Source: Ashinkailepas kermadecensis
Taxonomy: Eukaryota; Arthropoda; Thecostraca; Neolepadidae
DNA length: 64,000 bases
Assembly: GCA_034440615.1 (NCBI GenBank)
Contig: JAOTOM010002289.1
Coordinates: forward strand, 33,287 to 97,286
Direction of reading: 5' to 3'
Positions within the stretch are counted from its first letter, which is position 1; each line of letters opens with the position of its first letter. This document shows, piece by piece, positions 47,221 to 57,799 of the stretch. Made by a program: the position numbers and the translations under genes. The notes under the pieces were generated by a model. It saw nothing but the letters and a program-made list of their open reading frames with translations. It did not search any database and was not told the origin of the DNA.

Positions 47221-48014
47221 ATGATTGAATCATTGATTAATGACTGAAGGGCCCAGTGCACTGGCCCCATCAGCATTTGTAAAATGGCGCCCTTGGTAAC
47301 GAGGTACAATGCTCAAAGCCGGTATTAAGCATATCAAAATTTAAAAGTTAGTTGGCGTATTATCTCTGAGTTCCAGTACTCATTTTCAACGTATCCCAAC
47401 GAGGTTTAAATATCTAGAGAAAGCCCTCCTTCTGCAGCTAGACTAAAAAAATGGTTCATTCCACCTACCTAACGAGCAAGGATTGTAAAATTATCAAAGC
47501 CTGGTCGCATACATATTTATTTAGTTCAAAATCGTAGGTATATTTTAGAGTAACTATGTCACGAGAAATCTCTATTGCAGATTTTCTCGAGGCTCGCGCT
47601 TCTTCTCATACTAACTAAATCTGTGCGGTGAAGAAGAAACACAATTTGCGCCTAGTTAGCGTGGCATAAGTCGCAGACTTCGAGTTGATCGAAATCCCAG
47701 GTCGAAGCCAGGCCATTACTGGCTAAGCATTGCATCCCTCGACCGTAAAATATCAGTCGATCACTTCTGAGTGGAAGTACGACAGCAGTGTCAAGCCTCA
47801 AGACCTGGCTGGAGATCCCCGATGGATCTGGGGGGGTCCGGAATCGGGGGATCGGGGGTACCCCTGGTTTGGTACCCTACAAATGCTAATTTGTCTTCTT
47901 CCTTATTCAATCTCAGAATTGTAGGACCCTCCTCCGGGTTTGCTGATAAATATCGGGAACGCCTTGCCTGAAACGTCTTGCTCAAGACACAGGTACGACG
48001 GCACGCGCACACAC

Positions 48015-48117
48015 CTGCAGCACGTGTTTCCATTTGGACGCCTGTCCGCAGTGTCCGCACGAGTAGGGGGCGCTGTGGGAGCGGTAGTGCGAGCGCACCA
48101 GCTCCCGGTCCGCGTGC
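48015..48117 (-). CDS. Zinc-finger gene exon B (alternative to exon A)
   Basis: One base plus 34 codons. The acceptor TCTCTCTGTCTCCGTAG has an excellent pyrimidine tract; the donor is CTGCAG|GTGTGT, leaving phase 0. It encodes HADRELVRSHYRSH, the His half of the finger opened by exon 1 (CKKCNF-K), and YSCGHCGQASKWKHVLQ, the Cys half of the next finger closed by exon C. It is homologous to exon A (H-DR, H-x3-H, CGHCG, S-W and V at matching places, two residues shorter), with identical entry and exit phase. Confidence 0.82.
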
Positions 48118-48503
48118 CTACGGAGACAGAGAGAAAGCCGCCTCCAGAGAACCGCCGCCGCCGCCACCACCGCCACATGCGCAACACGAGCAACCGACAG
48201 CCCGACCAGGTGAGACAGGCGGCAGCGCGTCGTTTTATGGACATCACAGGTGGACCTTCAGCTGTGCAATCGGCATCCGAACGCAATTTGATCCGGCCCG
48301 GGTGAAGGACCAGTCCACCCGGCGGTGAAGACCAGAATTCACGGTAATCGGGCGCCACCGGATGGCCATAAAACGACTCGCGTCGCCGATGAGTTGGTTA
48401 CCGCGACCCGGAGCGCTGTGGACGGTTAGCACACCACCAGAGAGCGGCCCACAGGCTGGTTAGAGTCGCCGCCACCAGGTGTCTCCGCGGACGCCGTAGT
48501 TAC
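48118..48503 (-). other. Intron sequence between alternative exons A and B
   Basis: 386 bp with no further feature. Since A to B splicing would be out of frame, this is probably not removed as a separate intron in productive transcripts. Confidence 0.55.
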
Positions 48504-48612
48504 CCGGATCACGCTCTGCCAATTGGACGGCTTTCCGCAGTGGCCGCAGTTGAATTTCTCCCTGTTGGTGTGCTTGGCCACGTGAGCCAGCATCATGCGG
48601 CGATCCTTGTGC
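48504..48612 (-). CDS. Zinc-finger gene exon A (alternative to exon B)
   Basis: One base plus 36 codons; acceptor CGGCGTTTCCGCAG, donor CCGG|GTAACT, phase 0. It encodes HKDRRMMLAHVAKH, completing the exon 1 finger to C-x2-C-x12-H-x3-H, and FNCGHCGKPSNWQSVIR, which joins exon C to give C-x2-C-x12-H-x4-H. Compared with B, the predicted DNA-contact residues differ at helix positions 2, 3 and 6 of the first finger and at position 2 of the second. Confidence 0.82.
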
Positions 48613-48731
48613 CTGCGGAAACGCCGCTGCTGGTGAACTGGCCGGCTGATGCGCGCACAACACAGTCTCAGCGAGACGGGAGACACGAGCGCCACATCGG
48701 TGTATGACGGTCACGTGCGGATATGTACTAT

Positions 48732-48907
48732 TGTCGTCACAAATAGCTTGGCAGTCAAGCTGGGCGGGCATCCTGGTTCCTGAATATCCTGCTTAGGTAT
48801 AGGTGTGGTAGGAAACAGTATGCCTATGCAGGATATTCAGGTGCCAAGACGTTCAGCCTAACTGCCAAGTGATTTGTGACAACAATGTTACCTGGGTGTG
48901 ATGGGAG

Positions 48908-48942
<35 letters not shown>

Positions 48943-48996
48943 GGATATTCAGGTGCCAGGCAGCCCAGCCTGACCGCTAAGCTATTCGTGACGCCA
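48732..48996. repeat. Inverted repeat with a third direct copy and (AT)n
   Basis: A left arm at 48,732-48,803 (containing GTCACAAATAGCTTGGCAGT) is matched in reverse complement by 48,820-48,884, leaving a loop of about 16 bases. A third copy lies at 48,937-48,996 after an (AT)n tract at 48,912-48,939. It is probably a MITE-like element; it sits in the intron just upstream of exon A. Confidence 0.75.
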
Positions 48997-49963
48997 ATTA
49001 TACATGGCCTTTCTGTGGTGTGGTCTAGGTGGCTGCGTGTCCGGTGATGCAGGGAAACCTGTGAAGGCGAAACATCCCGGCTCTTATACGCAGATACGAA
49101 TGTGTGACTGAATAGCCTGCAACTTACAGGCCCGCAACAGTGGCGCAGCCGAGGGGGCCCGGGACCCGCCCCTCACAAAAACGAATACTAGATCAGGGAA
49201 GAAATTATGGGATTCGCGCTACGCCAAACTATAATTTCTTTTCGCTGCGCCGAAAGAAATATCGGTAACATGATATTTTTGTCACCCTTTGAGTATATCC
49301 TGGCTGCGGCCCTGGCCCGCAGCATCCACTACCACGCAGGACAGCGGTCACCGGAGTTTTCACTGATCAGCGGATAGCCATAAAAGATAGTTAGCCCGCG
49401 GACCGTCATCGACCAGGCAAATATAATTTCACATTGGTAATTATTGCGCATACCAGAACATTTCCCGAGCTGTAGCCATCCCAGAAGCAACCCAATAATA
49501 GTTTTACACTCGATGGCCAAATAAAACTGGGAGCCTGTAAGTCTGGCTGCCACAATCTGCGTTGCAGAGAAAACCAAAATCGACGAGGAAAGATTGCATC
49601 TGCCTTAGCTGTACGGAACTTGAGACAGCCCTGGTCCACGTTCCTCTCAGAAATCCACCAGTACCCAACAGACAACACTTAAACACGGAGAACGTCCTCG
49701 ATTACACTTCAAACATTGTCGACATTGGATGCGTCTCACCCCGTTGGCCACGATTTTCGCCACCGATCGTACTACACGTGAGAAGAGTGTAAGCAAATTG
49801 TGAAAAATACGCCCGTTAGTCGAGATCGCTACCAGTACAACAACCTCCGTCTGAAAGCACCCGTGTCTGTCAACCGTGATGTGTAACATCGCGAGCACAG
49901 CCAACAGGGCGTCAATCGACAACGGTGTCGTATGCCAGCTGCAAGCTATTTCGGGCGACTTAC
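48997..49963 (-). other. Zinc-finger gene intron 1 to A, remainder
   Basis: At 49,137-49,180 a CAGTGGCGCAGCCGAGGGGG stretch resembles a DNA-transposon end, as at 15,352. Otherwise nothing recognised. Confidence 0.5.
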
Positions 49964-52900
49964 TTGAAGTTGCATTTCTTGCATCGCCAAACAGTCGGCT
50001 TCTTCACGTCTCCCGCAGCCGCCGAGCCGTCCGCCACGTCTGAGGCGCTTTCGGAGCCGTCCGCGCCGGCTTCGGCGGCAGCGGCTCCGGCGGCGGCGTC
50101 CGGCGGCGGCTCCGGCATGACGATGGCCGTGTTCTCATCGGTGATGCCCATGGCGGCCAGCGCGGGGTCCATGCGCTTGAGCGACTCGAGGCTGGGCGGC
50201 GGCGGCGGCGGCCGCGGCGCCAGCGGTCGCACCAGCGGCACGCCGGCCGACAGGCGCACGTTCTGCAGCAGCATGCCGCGCACCGGGTAGCGCAGCTCCA
50301 GCACCGGCTGCTTGAAGGCCACCGGCCGGAAGACGGCCGGCGGCGGGCCGCGCGTCGGCCCCATGGGCGCGCGCGTGAGTCGCGGCGGCATCGGCATGCG
50401 CGCCAGCGGCGGGTTGCCGATCAGCGGCGGGTCGTACAGCGAGTGCGACACGCCGCCAAACTGCGACGTGATGGTCACGTTGGGCGGCACGGCGAAGCCC
50501 GGCCGCACCGGCAGCGGCGGTCGCGCCGGTCGCGGCAGCTGCGGCGCGCGGCGCGTGCTCACTGGCGAGCTGGACGAGGAGCGCGCCCGCTTGCGCGGCG
50601 TGGAGCTCACCTGCGGCTTGCACTGCAGGCCCTCCTCCACCTCCATGTACTCGAGGTAGACGTCGTACTTGTCGTAGTCGCGCGTGCTGCCGCCGTCGTT
50701 GATGAAGAGCTTGGCGCGCGTGTGGCTGCGGTCCTTGACCGACTTGAGCTTGATGTGCTTGGTGATGTCCCAGCGCCAGTTGGAGCGGTAGCCGCACTCG
50801 GAGCACTCGTACGGCTTCATGTTCATGTGGCCGACCAGGTGCACGTGGAAGCGCGACGCCGTCGTGGCCCAGAACGTGCAGCTGGGGCACTTGAAGACGC
50901 GGCGAGTCACCAGTTTGGCTGGTGCGTCGCTCTCTGACGCGGGGCCGCGAGCGCGCGTCGCGTGCTCGCCGTTAGCGGCGGGCGGCACGCTGTCGCCGTC
51001 TCCGTCGTCGTCCCCGGCGGCCTCCGACGCCGGCTTCCGGTCCACGACGGCATCGACCCCCTCGTCGTCGCCGTCGCCAGCCGTCACCGAGTTCCACACG
51101 AACACCTTCTTGTCGGCCGCCGCGCCGGCGTCGGTCGCCGGCATCTCGCGACTCGGACACGTCTTCTCGTGCGTGCGCAGGTCGTCGGTGGTCTTGCAGC
51201 GGTGTCGGCAGAACTGGCAGCGCGTCGTGCGCGACGCCGTCTGCGGCCGGCCGGCCACCGACTCAGACGGCTTGACGTCCGGCTTGGCGTCGCCGCTGCC
51301 GCCGCCGGCCGACGCCATCTTCTTGCTGAAGAGCCGGTCGAGCACGGAGCGCGGCGCCGCGTCGCTCGGCTGCGCCGACAGGAACTCCTCGGCGGCGCGC
51401 TCGGCGCGCTCGGCCATCTCCAGCGCCTCGGGCGACTGGGCGTCGGCGCGCTCGTCGTCGCCGTCCGGGCGCGACGGCGCGCTCGGGATCGGGATCAGAC
51501 TGGGCGGCGGCCGTCTCTGCTTGGCCCCCCGGTCGCCGGCGGCCAGCAGGAGGGTGGCCGCCGTCGGTCGCGGCGTCGACACGACGGCCGCCATGGTCGC
51601 CGCGGTCGCGCGCGGCAGGCTCAGCACCGGTGGCACCTGGCCGTTGCGCACGACGCCGTGCTGCGAGTACTCGTGTCGCTGCAGATCCTTCTCGTACAGC
51701 GTTTTGTAGCTGCACACGGAGCACTTGAGGTCCTTGATGTAGATGCGACCGTTGCGCTCCACCACGTCGTCGGGGTGCACGAAGTCGTTCTCGAAGTCGT
51801 GCCGCTCGCTTGCCTCGGCGCCGGCTCCGCTGCGGCCGGTCGGCTGCGTCTTCCGCGCCGTTACCTTCACCTTCGCCTTCGCCTTGGGCGGCGTCTCCTT
51901 CACGACTTTGACCTCCTCCTCGTCGTCTTCCGACTCCTCCTCGCGCTCGAGGCGCAGCATCTCCTCCTCGTCCAGCTCCTCGATCTCGGCCGGCCGGTCA
52001 TCCATGACGTCAGAGCCGCCCACGTTGCACTTGGCTCGCAGCTTCTGCAGCACGCGCTCGGCGGGCAGGTGGTGGTTCTGGATGTGCACCGTCAAGCTCT
52101 GCTTGATGTGCGCCGAGAAGCTGCACTGGATGCAGCGGAACTGGCCGTTGCCGCTGTGGTTCTTCATGTGGCGGTCCATGTTCCATTTGTACGGCGTGCG
52201 AAACTCGCACAGCTCGCACTTGATCATTGGCATCGAGTGGTACTTGACGTGCTTGGTGAAGCGCGACTTGATGTGCGTCATGTACTGGCACTTTGAGCAG
52301 CGGTAGAACTTTTGCCTCAGCTCGCAGTCGCCAAGAGTCTTGGCGCTTTTCGGCGGGCGCCGCATCATGACTTTCGCGTCGTCCTCCTGAACGAGCGCCT
52401 CCTCCATGTCGTCCAAATCCTTCTCCGACGACTTTTTGTCCTCTTCCACATCGTCCTCCTCGATGACGTCCTCCTCCTCGTCTTCGTCTTCCTCTTTCGC
52501 TGGCGACGCGGCGGCGATCTTGGCGGCGGACTTGTTGGGCGAGTCGGCCGGCTTGGCGGCGTTCTCGTAGTGCACCATGCGCACGTGGCGGTTCAGCTTG
52601 ATCTTGCAGCGCGACGCGTACACGCACTGCGGGCACTCGTTGATCTGCAGCCGCGCCCGGTGCACCTCCTTCTGGTGGTAAAGAAACTCGCGCGGGTTGG
52701 TCGTGCTGTAGGAGCACACCTTGCAGTAGTAGTTGCGCTTGAGCTTGCAGGCTGGCAGCGCGGCGCCGCCGCCGTCGGTCGGCTCCGGCGGCTCAGAGTC
52801 GGCCGAGTCGAGCTGCGCCTCGTCCGACTCGAGCTCGCTGGCCTCCGGGTCGGACGCGTCTGCGGCGGCCGCGGCCGCCTCGGCCGCATCGACCGCCGCC

Positions 52901-53002
52901 TCGGCCGCCGACCCAGGCTCGAGCGGAGCTTCCGACGATTCGTCGGCGCCGACGCCGGCCGTCGGTGCCGACGGCACGCCGCTGTCGGCCATGTCGACGC
53001 GC
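49964..53002 (-). CDS. Zinc-finger gene exon 1 (first coding exon)
   Basis: Start codon at 52,992-52,990 (MADSGVPSAPTAG); 1,009 codons plus two bases. The acceptor CCCCTCTGTTCGCAG before 53,002 implies an upstream 5' UTR exon, which is why the start upstream of this site (53,049) was not chosen. Nine fingers: residues about 88-141 (two), 231-308 (three), 423-445, 592-612 (C2HC type, ending HEKTC) and 701-748 (two, the second, CGYRSNWRWDITKH, lacking a normally spaced second His). A tenth opens at WRCKKCNF. Acidic runs lie near 167-200 and 340-362; 790-935 is Pro/Arg-rich. Donor TTCAA|GTAAGT; read-through stops immediately (TAA). Confidence 0.88.
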
Positions 53003-54984
53003 CTGCGAACAGAGGGGCCGTCAGCGCGCCGCCGCCGCCGCCGCCGCACGAGCCCGACCGATAGCGCGCCGTTATCGCGCCCACACCACTCCTCCGCGTC
53101 AGATACGGCGCCGACGCTCCTGAAGACCGAGACGGCAGGTCAAAGGTCGCGTCTCAGCCGTACGCCATGCATCTGGAAGAGGATGGGCCCTGTGTACGAC
53201 GAGAGTTCTGTAACGTTGCCGATCTACCACGTCGATTTTTCAAGGGCGACGGGTCACGACCGTTCGGTTTTCGGGCATGGAAACGACTGCACGGCCAGCT
53301 GAGACAGCCACCCACAACGAAGCGTCACGTGCGCAAACCTGAACAAAACGACTCCACGGACAACCAGCAAACAGAAGCGGCCACCTTTTCAACGGCACAA
53401 GGGCCTCCCATACGCGACACGCCCGCACGTTTTATCGATATCACCACGTGCAATCGCACTGTTTGCGAGTAGCCCGGACGACGCACAGGCCGGCCGGCGG
53501 GGTCGGCGGAGTGACAGAGGGCGGCCGACACATCAGGTCACCACTGAGCGTCGCCTGCGACCACGATCGTCGCACTGGCACACACCCAGCTGCCGCAACA
53601 GCTGCCGCAACAGCTGCCGCAACAGCTGTCGCGGGCCGTCCGGTCGCAAAACTCGACGCTGGACCTGGTGCGGACCAGGCCGACTTACGGCCTGATCTAA
53701 TGCAATCCCTGATATCAGGAAAACTTATGGCTAACCTTGGAACACCTCTGGAATGCAGCTAAACTGACCATCGCTGGAAATTGTACCATTGGCGACCACC
53801 GTTGTGGAGGCAACAGCGGCGGGAGCTGAGTCACGCCACATGCCGGCCACCAGAGCGGCGGGGGCTGGCGGAGGCGGCGCATAGCCATCGATGCCGCACT
53901 ACAGCTGGCAGATCGATAGAGCACACAGCGCCAACTGGTGCCCTGGCGTGCATGCCATCGCGAGCGAGGGCGTCCCGTGTCGTGCTGCACCTCAGCCCTC
54001 CATCCCTGCTCTCTCCCAAGGCGGAGAACAGCCGCGGCATGTGCCGGTGCGGCGTCGCCTCGCCTCCGCCTCCACCGTCATGGTCGTCCTCGTCCGCTCC
54101 ATCCTCACAGTTTGAGTCCTCAGTGACTCCCAGTGATGCACGTCCGCGCAACTCGCGTCGTGAACGCCCAACACCCGGTCGCATTGCCGTCGTCACGCCC
54201 TCTCGCTTCCGCAATCAACCTTCGAATGAGTCAACCTTCTCATCGGTTGTCGCTCGGCCGATTGGCACCTCAACCCGTTCACACCCATCAGCTGATCAGT
54301 GGACAAATCCCACTGTCGGCAATTCGCCATCCGCCACCTCTATCAGTCTGCAGTCAGCTAGCGTTAGATTCGATGAACTGACATATGAATCAATGTCCTA
54401 TTACGGTTTAGTTGAATGAACATTTCAATTTGCATGCAAGGATGCAACATGCCCCGCAAATAACCGCCAATGAAGTTATATTTCCATGAAGTGACATTCT
54501 ATTAATGGAAATTACAATGAAACATCAAATGCTTGACGAGGTAAAAGTTTACCCAATTCATGCATAAATCATTGAACATAAGATTAGTCGATATCTTCGC
54601 CAACTGTAATTTGGCCGATTAGCAGTTCCATCGAGTTAAATTAAGTCAACTATCATTCATTGAATCGACATTTGGACTTGTTCTCACTCGATTGAAACAC
54701 ACTACGATGCAACATGTTTGATGTCTAGGCCCTCAACCAAATCGTTGACTATTCACCACCTGGCCTTTTGCATTCCGATATTCGCCTACAATCAAAATAT
54801 TGATGGACCAAAATAGCATTCGCCCGAAAGCTAACAGTCTGCGCGTAGTGATAGCGCGTTCGTGGAAAACATATATGATTGATTATGCAAGCCTATGAAC
54901 CTGTCGACCGCTCGAGACCACACAGAGAATCGGACAAAATAGTATGGAGGTATAACGGCAAGCCCGGCGCAACAAGGCTCCTTG
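53003..54984. other. 5' flank of the zinc-finger gene
   Basis: GC-rich to about 54,150, then AT-richer. A 15-bp repeat (CAGCTGCCGCAACAG) lies at 53,590-53,630. The non-coding first exon and promoter are presumably here or farther upstream, but I cannot place them. Frames up to 212 codons lack domains. Confidence 0.4.
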
Positions 54985-55295
54985 CTGCGCGAGCATCTGT
55001 GTGGGCGGCAGGCTACCAGGGTCATCAGGGTCTCGGTGGGCGTCATCAACTTATTGGGGAAGTCCGTGGGAGGAACACGCCAGTACCTCAGTGGGGAGGT
55101 CACGTCAGGCTATCAGTGGGGAGGTCACGTCAGTTCCTCAGTGGGGAGGTCACGTCAGGCTCTTAGTGGGGATGTCACATCAGGCCGTCAGTGAGGCCAC
55201 GTGCGGCTCTCAGTGGGGAGGTGAGGATATCAGCGGGCAGTTCGGAGGGCCACATCAGGCTCTCGGTGGGGAGGTTACATCAGACCCTCAGCAGG
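54985..55295. repeat. Minisatellite of about 28 bp, about 10 units
   Basis: Imperfect units containing TCAGTGGGGAGGTCACGTCA or variants. Confidence 0.75.
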
Positions 55296-55384
55296 TGGAC
55301 TCTGGATGTCATTGCGGACAATCTGTGTCGACGGCTCCGCGGTGAAAACTAACACCTGTCGGCATAATGTCCGGGGCCGAAGGC

Positions 55385-55870
55385 CTACAGTGGAACACGT
55401 GCCGTCTGATGCCGGTCCGACCCGTGAGTACGGCACGAAGGCCTACAGTGGAACACGTGCCGTCTGATGCCGGTCCGACCCGTGAGTACGGCACGAAGGC
55501 CTACAGTGGAACACGTGCCGTCTGGAGTACGGCACGAAGGCCTACAGTGGAACACGTGCCGTCTGATGCCGGTCCGACCCGTGAGTACGGCACGAAGGCC
55601 TACAGTGGAACACGTGCCGTCTGATGCCGGTCCGACCCGTGAGTACGGCACGAAGGCCTACAGTGGAACACGTGCCGTCTGATGCCGGTCCGACCCGTGA
55701 GTACGGCACGAAGGCCTACAGTGGAACACGTGCCGACTGATGCCGGCCCGACACGAGAGTACGGTACAACGGCAGAGCAGTGGAACACGTGCCGACTGAT
55801 GCCGGTCCGACACGAGAGTACGGCACAACGGCAGAGCAGTGGAACACGTGCCGTCTGATGCCGGCCCGAC
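55385..55870. repeat. 58-bp minisatellite, about 8 units
   Basis: Units contain GGAACACGTGCCGTCTGATG and GACCCGTGAGTACGGC; one unit has an internal deletion at about 55,525. The last units are diverged (CAACGGCAGAGCAGTGG). Each good unit carries CACGTG and, on the plus strand, a donor-like GTGAGTA. Confidence 0.92.
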
Positions 55871-57250
55871 CCGTGGGTCAGGAAACCTGAACATACTATA
55901 TGCCCGCTTCAGAGGAACAGCTGTCCTCCAGTTTTGGGGAGAGTTTATTTGCGAGCATGTGCCAGCGCATGGAGGGGTTTCAAGAGTTCAGTCGGGATTA
56001 AAGCCCATACCTACGCATATTGCATACCCATACCGAGGCGGTGAATTTGGAAAAGGACCCTCACGCAGCAAACGAATATCACGGCAGCGAAGAACGAAAA
56101 CGAGAATGAGTTGGGGAACTTGGGGCGCTATGGTCTTCCACGCCAACGCGTACGTAGAAATGTCTTCGTGAGTACTAGAGGTGCCAACTTCCCGCCGCTA
56201 TCGGACCGATACTAATCCGTCTTGATCGTCTGCACACGCAGTCGTGCCATTGTAGCGAATTGCCTGATCTCAACGTCCACCGTCCTGCCGGTAGCTGTGC
56301 ACCAACTAATTCGATACCCAGGCCGTCTCAAGCTTGACACTGGCAGACGATCACCTCTCAACGGGGTCGGCCGACACAGCAGACTAGTACTCTGCCAACC
56401 TCAGAGGTGAAATGGCCTCCATCGATGGTCCCGGGCTGAGTGTACGCCACTTTTGGTGTTGTCAATGCCACACAAATAAGCTCGGATATTGAGCACGTGG
56501 GCAGGTGACGTATCTGAGCTCTAAGCCTAACGCCGGCCTTATCAGCAAAAAATCAAGAAGAAGCCCAGTCATTTTACGACAAGCTCAGTGGCCCTCCACG
56601 CAGCGACACTTTGTCCACAGGGAACTCAGAGCACTCAGAGCACTCAGAGCTCAGAGCACAGAGCATTCAGAGCAGTCTGTCGTGCAGAGCAGTCTGGGGA
56701 AAGTCAAACACGAGGCATGATCCAAAGCCAAACATGCTCCAGCCATCGGCACAACGGCTTACTCCTCTACCCCCTACCCCTCATAATACCCTTCACGACG
56801 ACATACCCCCCTCCCCTCCCCTCCCCCCCACACACTTTGGTAATGTCAGCCACTGTATTAAAGTCGCCACTCTCGCGAGTCTCAAAATTTGCTACCTCGA
56901 TGTTCCGTTTTGAGGATCCCCAATCACAAGGACAGATAAACTCGTCGTAATGTTGGTCCACAGAACAGGGAGGACTGCCACACATCGTTCATTCAGGGTG
57001 CCGTCAATAGCCGAAGCATGGTCCTAGTCAATGGTCCTAGTCGATAGCCCTATTCAATGGCTCTATTCAATGGCACCTGGACCACACCTGCTGTAATTAT
57101 CTGTACTGCTCGGTCCGGGGTTCGTACAATGTTCAACTATATTGACCGCACCTGACCCCACTGTATAAACCTACCGACTGCCACAGCCATGTATGTTTCA
57201 TGCTTTTGTGCAAACTCACATTTCACAATAGGATGGAACGCACGGTCAGT
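55871..57250. other. No gene recognised
   Basis: A short repeat of CAGAGCACT lies at 56,625-56,680. No domain-bearing frame. Confidence 0.45.
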
Positions 57251-57785
57251 TTCCGAACACTAAGCGACTGTGTTTCCGAACACTAAGCGACTGTGTTTCC
57301 GAACACTAAGCGACTGTGTTTCCGAACACTAAGCGACTGTGTTTCCGAACACTAAGCGACTGTGTTTCCGAACACTAAGCGACTGTGTTTCCGAACACTA
57401 AGCGACTGTGTTTCCGAACACTAAGCGACTGTGTTTCCGAACACTAAGCGACTGTGTTTCCGAACACTAAGCGACTGTGTTTCCGAACACTAAGCGACTG
57501 TGTTTCCGAACACTAAGCGACTGTGTTTCCGAACACTAAGCGACTGTGTTTCCGAACACTAAGCGACTTGTTCACACAGGACTGGAACACTAAGCGACTG
57601 TGTTTGACACTAAGCGACTGTGTTTCCGAACACTAAGCGACTGTGTTTCCGAACACTAAGCGACTGTGTTTCCGAACACTAAGCGACTGTGTTTCCGAAC
57701 ACTAAGCGACTATGTTTCCGAACACTAAGCGACTGTGTTTCCGAACACTAAGCGACTGTGTTTCCGAACACTAAGCGGCTGCACC
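57251..57785. repeat. 23-bp minisatellite, about 22 units
   Basis: Nearly identical copies of GTTTCCGAACACTAAGCGAC plus TGT, disturbed once at about 57,565-57,615. The homogeneity suggests recent expansion or ongoing homogenisation. Confidence 0.95.
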
Positions 57786-57799
57786 GACTTGTGTTTGTG

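Larger units (their letters stand above)
41010..48014 (-). other. Large zinc-finger gene intron between exons A/B and C
   Basis: About 7 kb holding several repeats listed separately (42,840-43,240; 44,201-44,308; 45,400-46,200; 46,980-47,220). I looked for further copies of the A/B exon type (CGHCG with a preceding H-x3-H) and saw none, but short exons could be missed. Confidence 0.5.
31958..53002 (-). other. Large multi-finger C2H2 zinc-finger gene (gene model)
   Basis: Exons in transcript order: 53,002-49,964 (start codon 52,992-52,990); A 48,612-48,504 or B 48,117-48,015; C 41,009-40,871; D 40,642-40,492; F 39,416-39,302; E 38,557-37,141; G 36,773-36,123; H 34,342-34,053; I 32,752-31,958. 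All sites are GT-AG and every phase matches. The protein is 2,231 aa with exon A or 2,229 with B, and has about 25 C2H2 fingers separated by acidic, Ala/Pro- and Gln-rich linkers and ending in an Asp/Glu/His-rich tail. Fingers crossing the junctions exon 1/A(B), A(B)/C and D/F reach exact C2-x12-H spacing only with these splice sites. Presumed nuclear DNA-binding regulator. I do not recognise a named orthologue. Confidence 0.8.

Noticed and set aside
50443..53064. Long plus-strand frames (164-444 codons) opposite zinc-finger exon 1
   Set aside because: Antisense shadows of a very GC-rich coding exon; Arg, Leu and Val-rich without domains, while the minus strand carries ordered C2H2 fingers.
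57251..57785. CRISPR-like array
   Set aside because: Units are directly adjacent 23-bp repeats with no unique spacers, in eukaryotic DNA.
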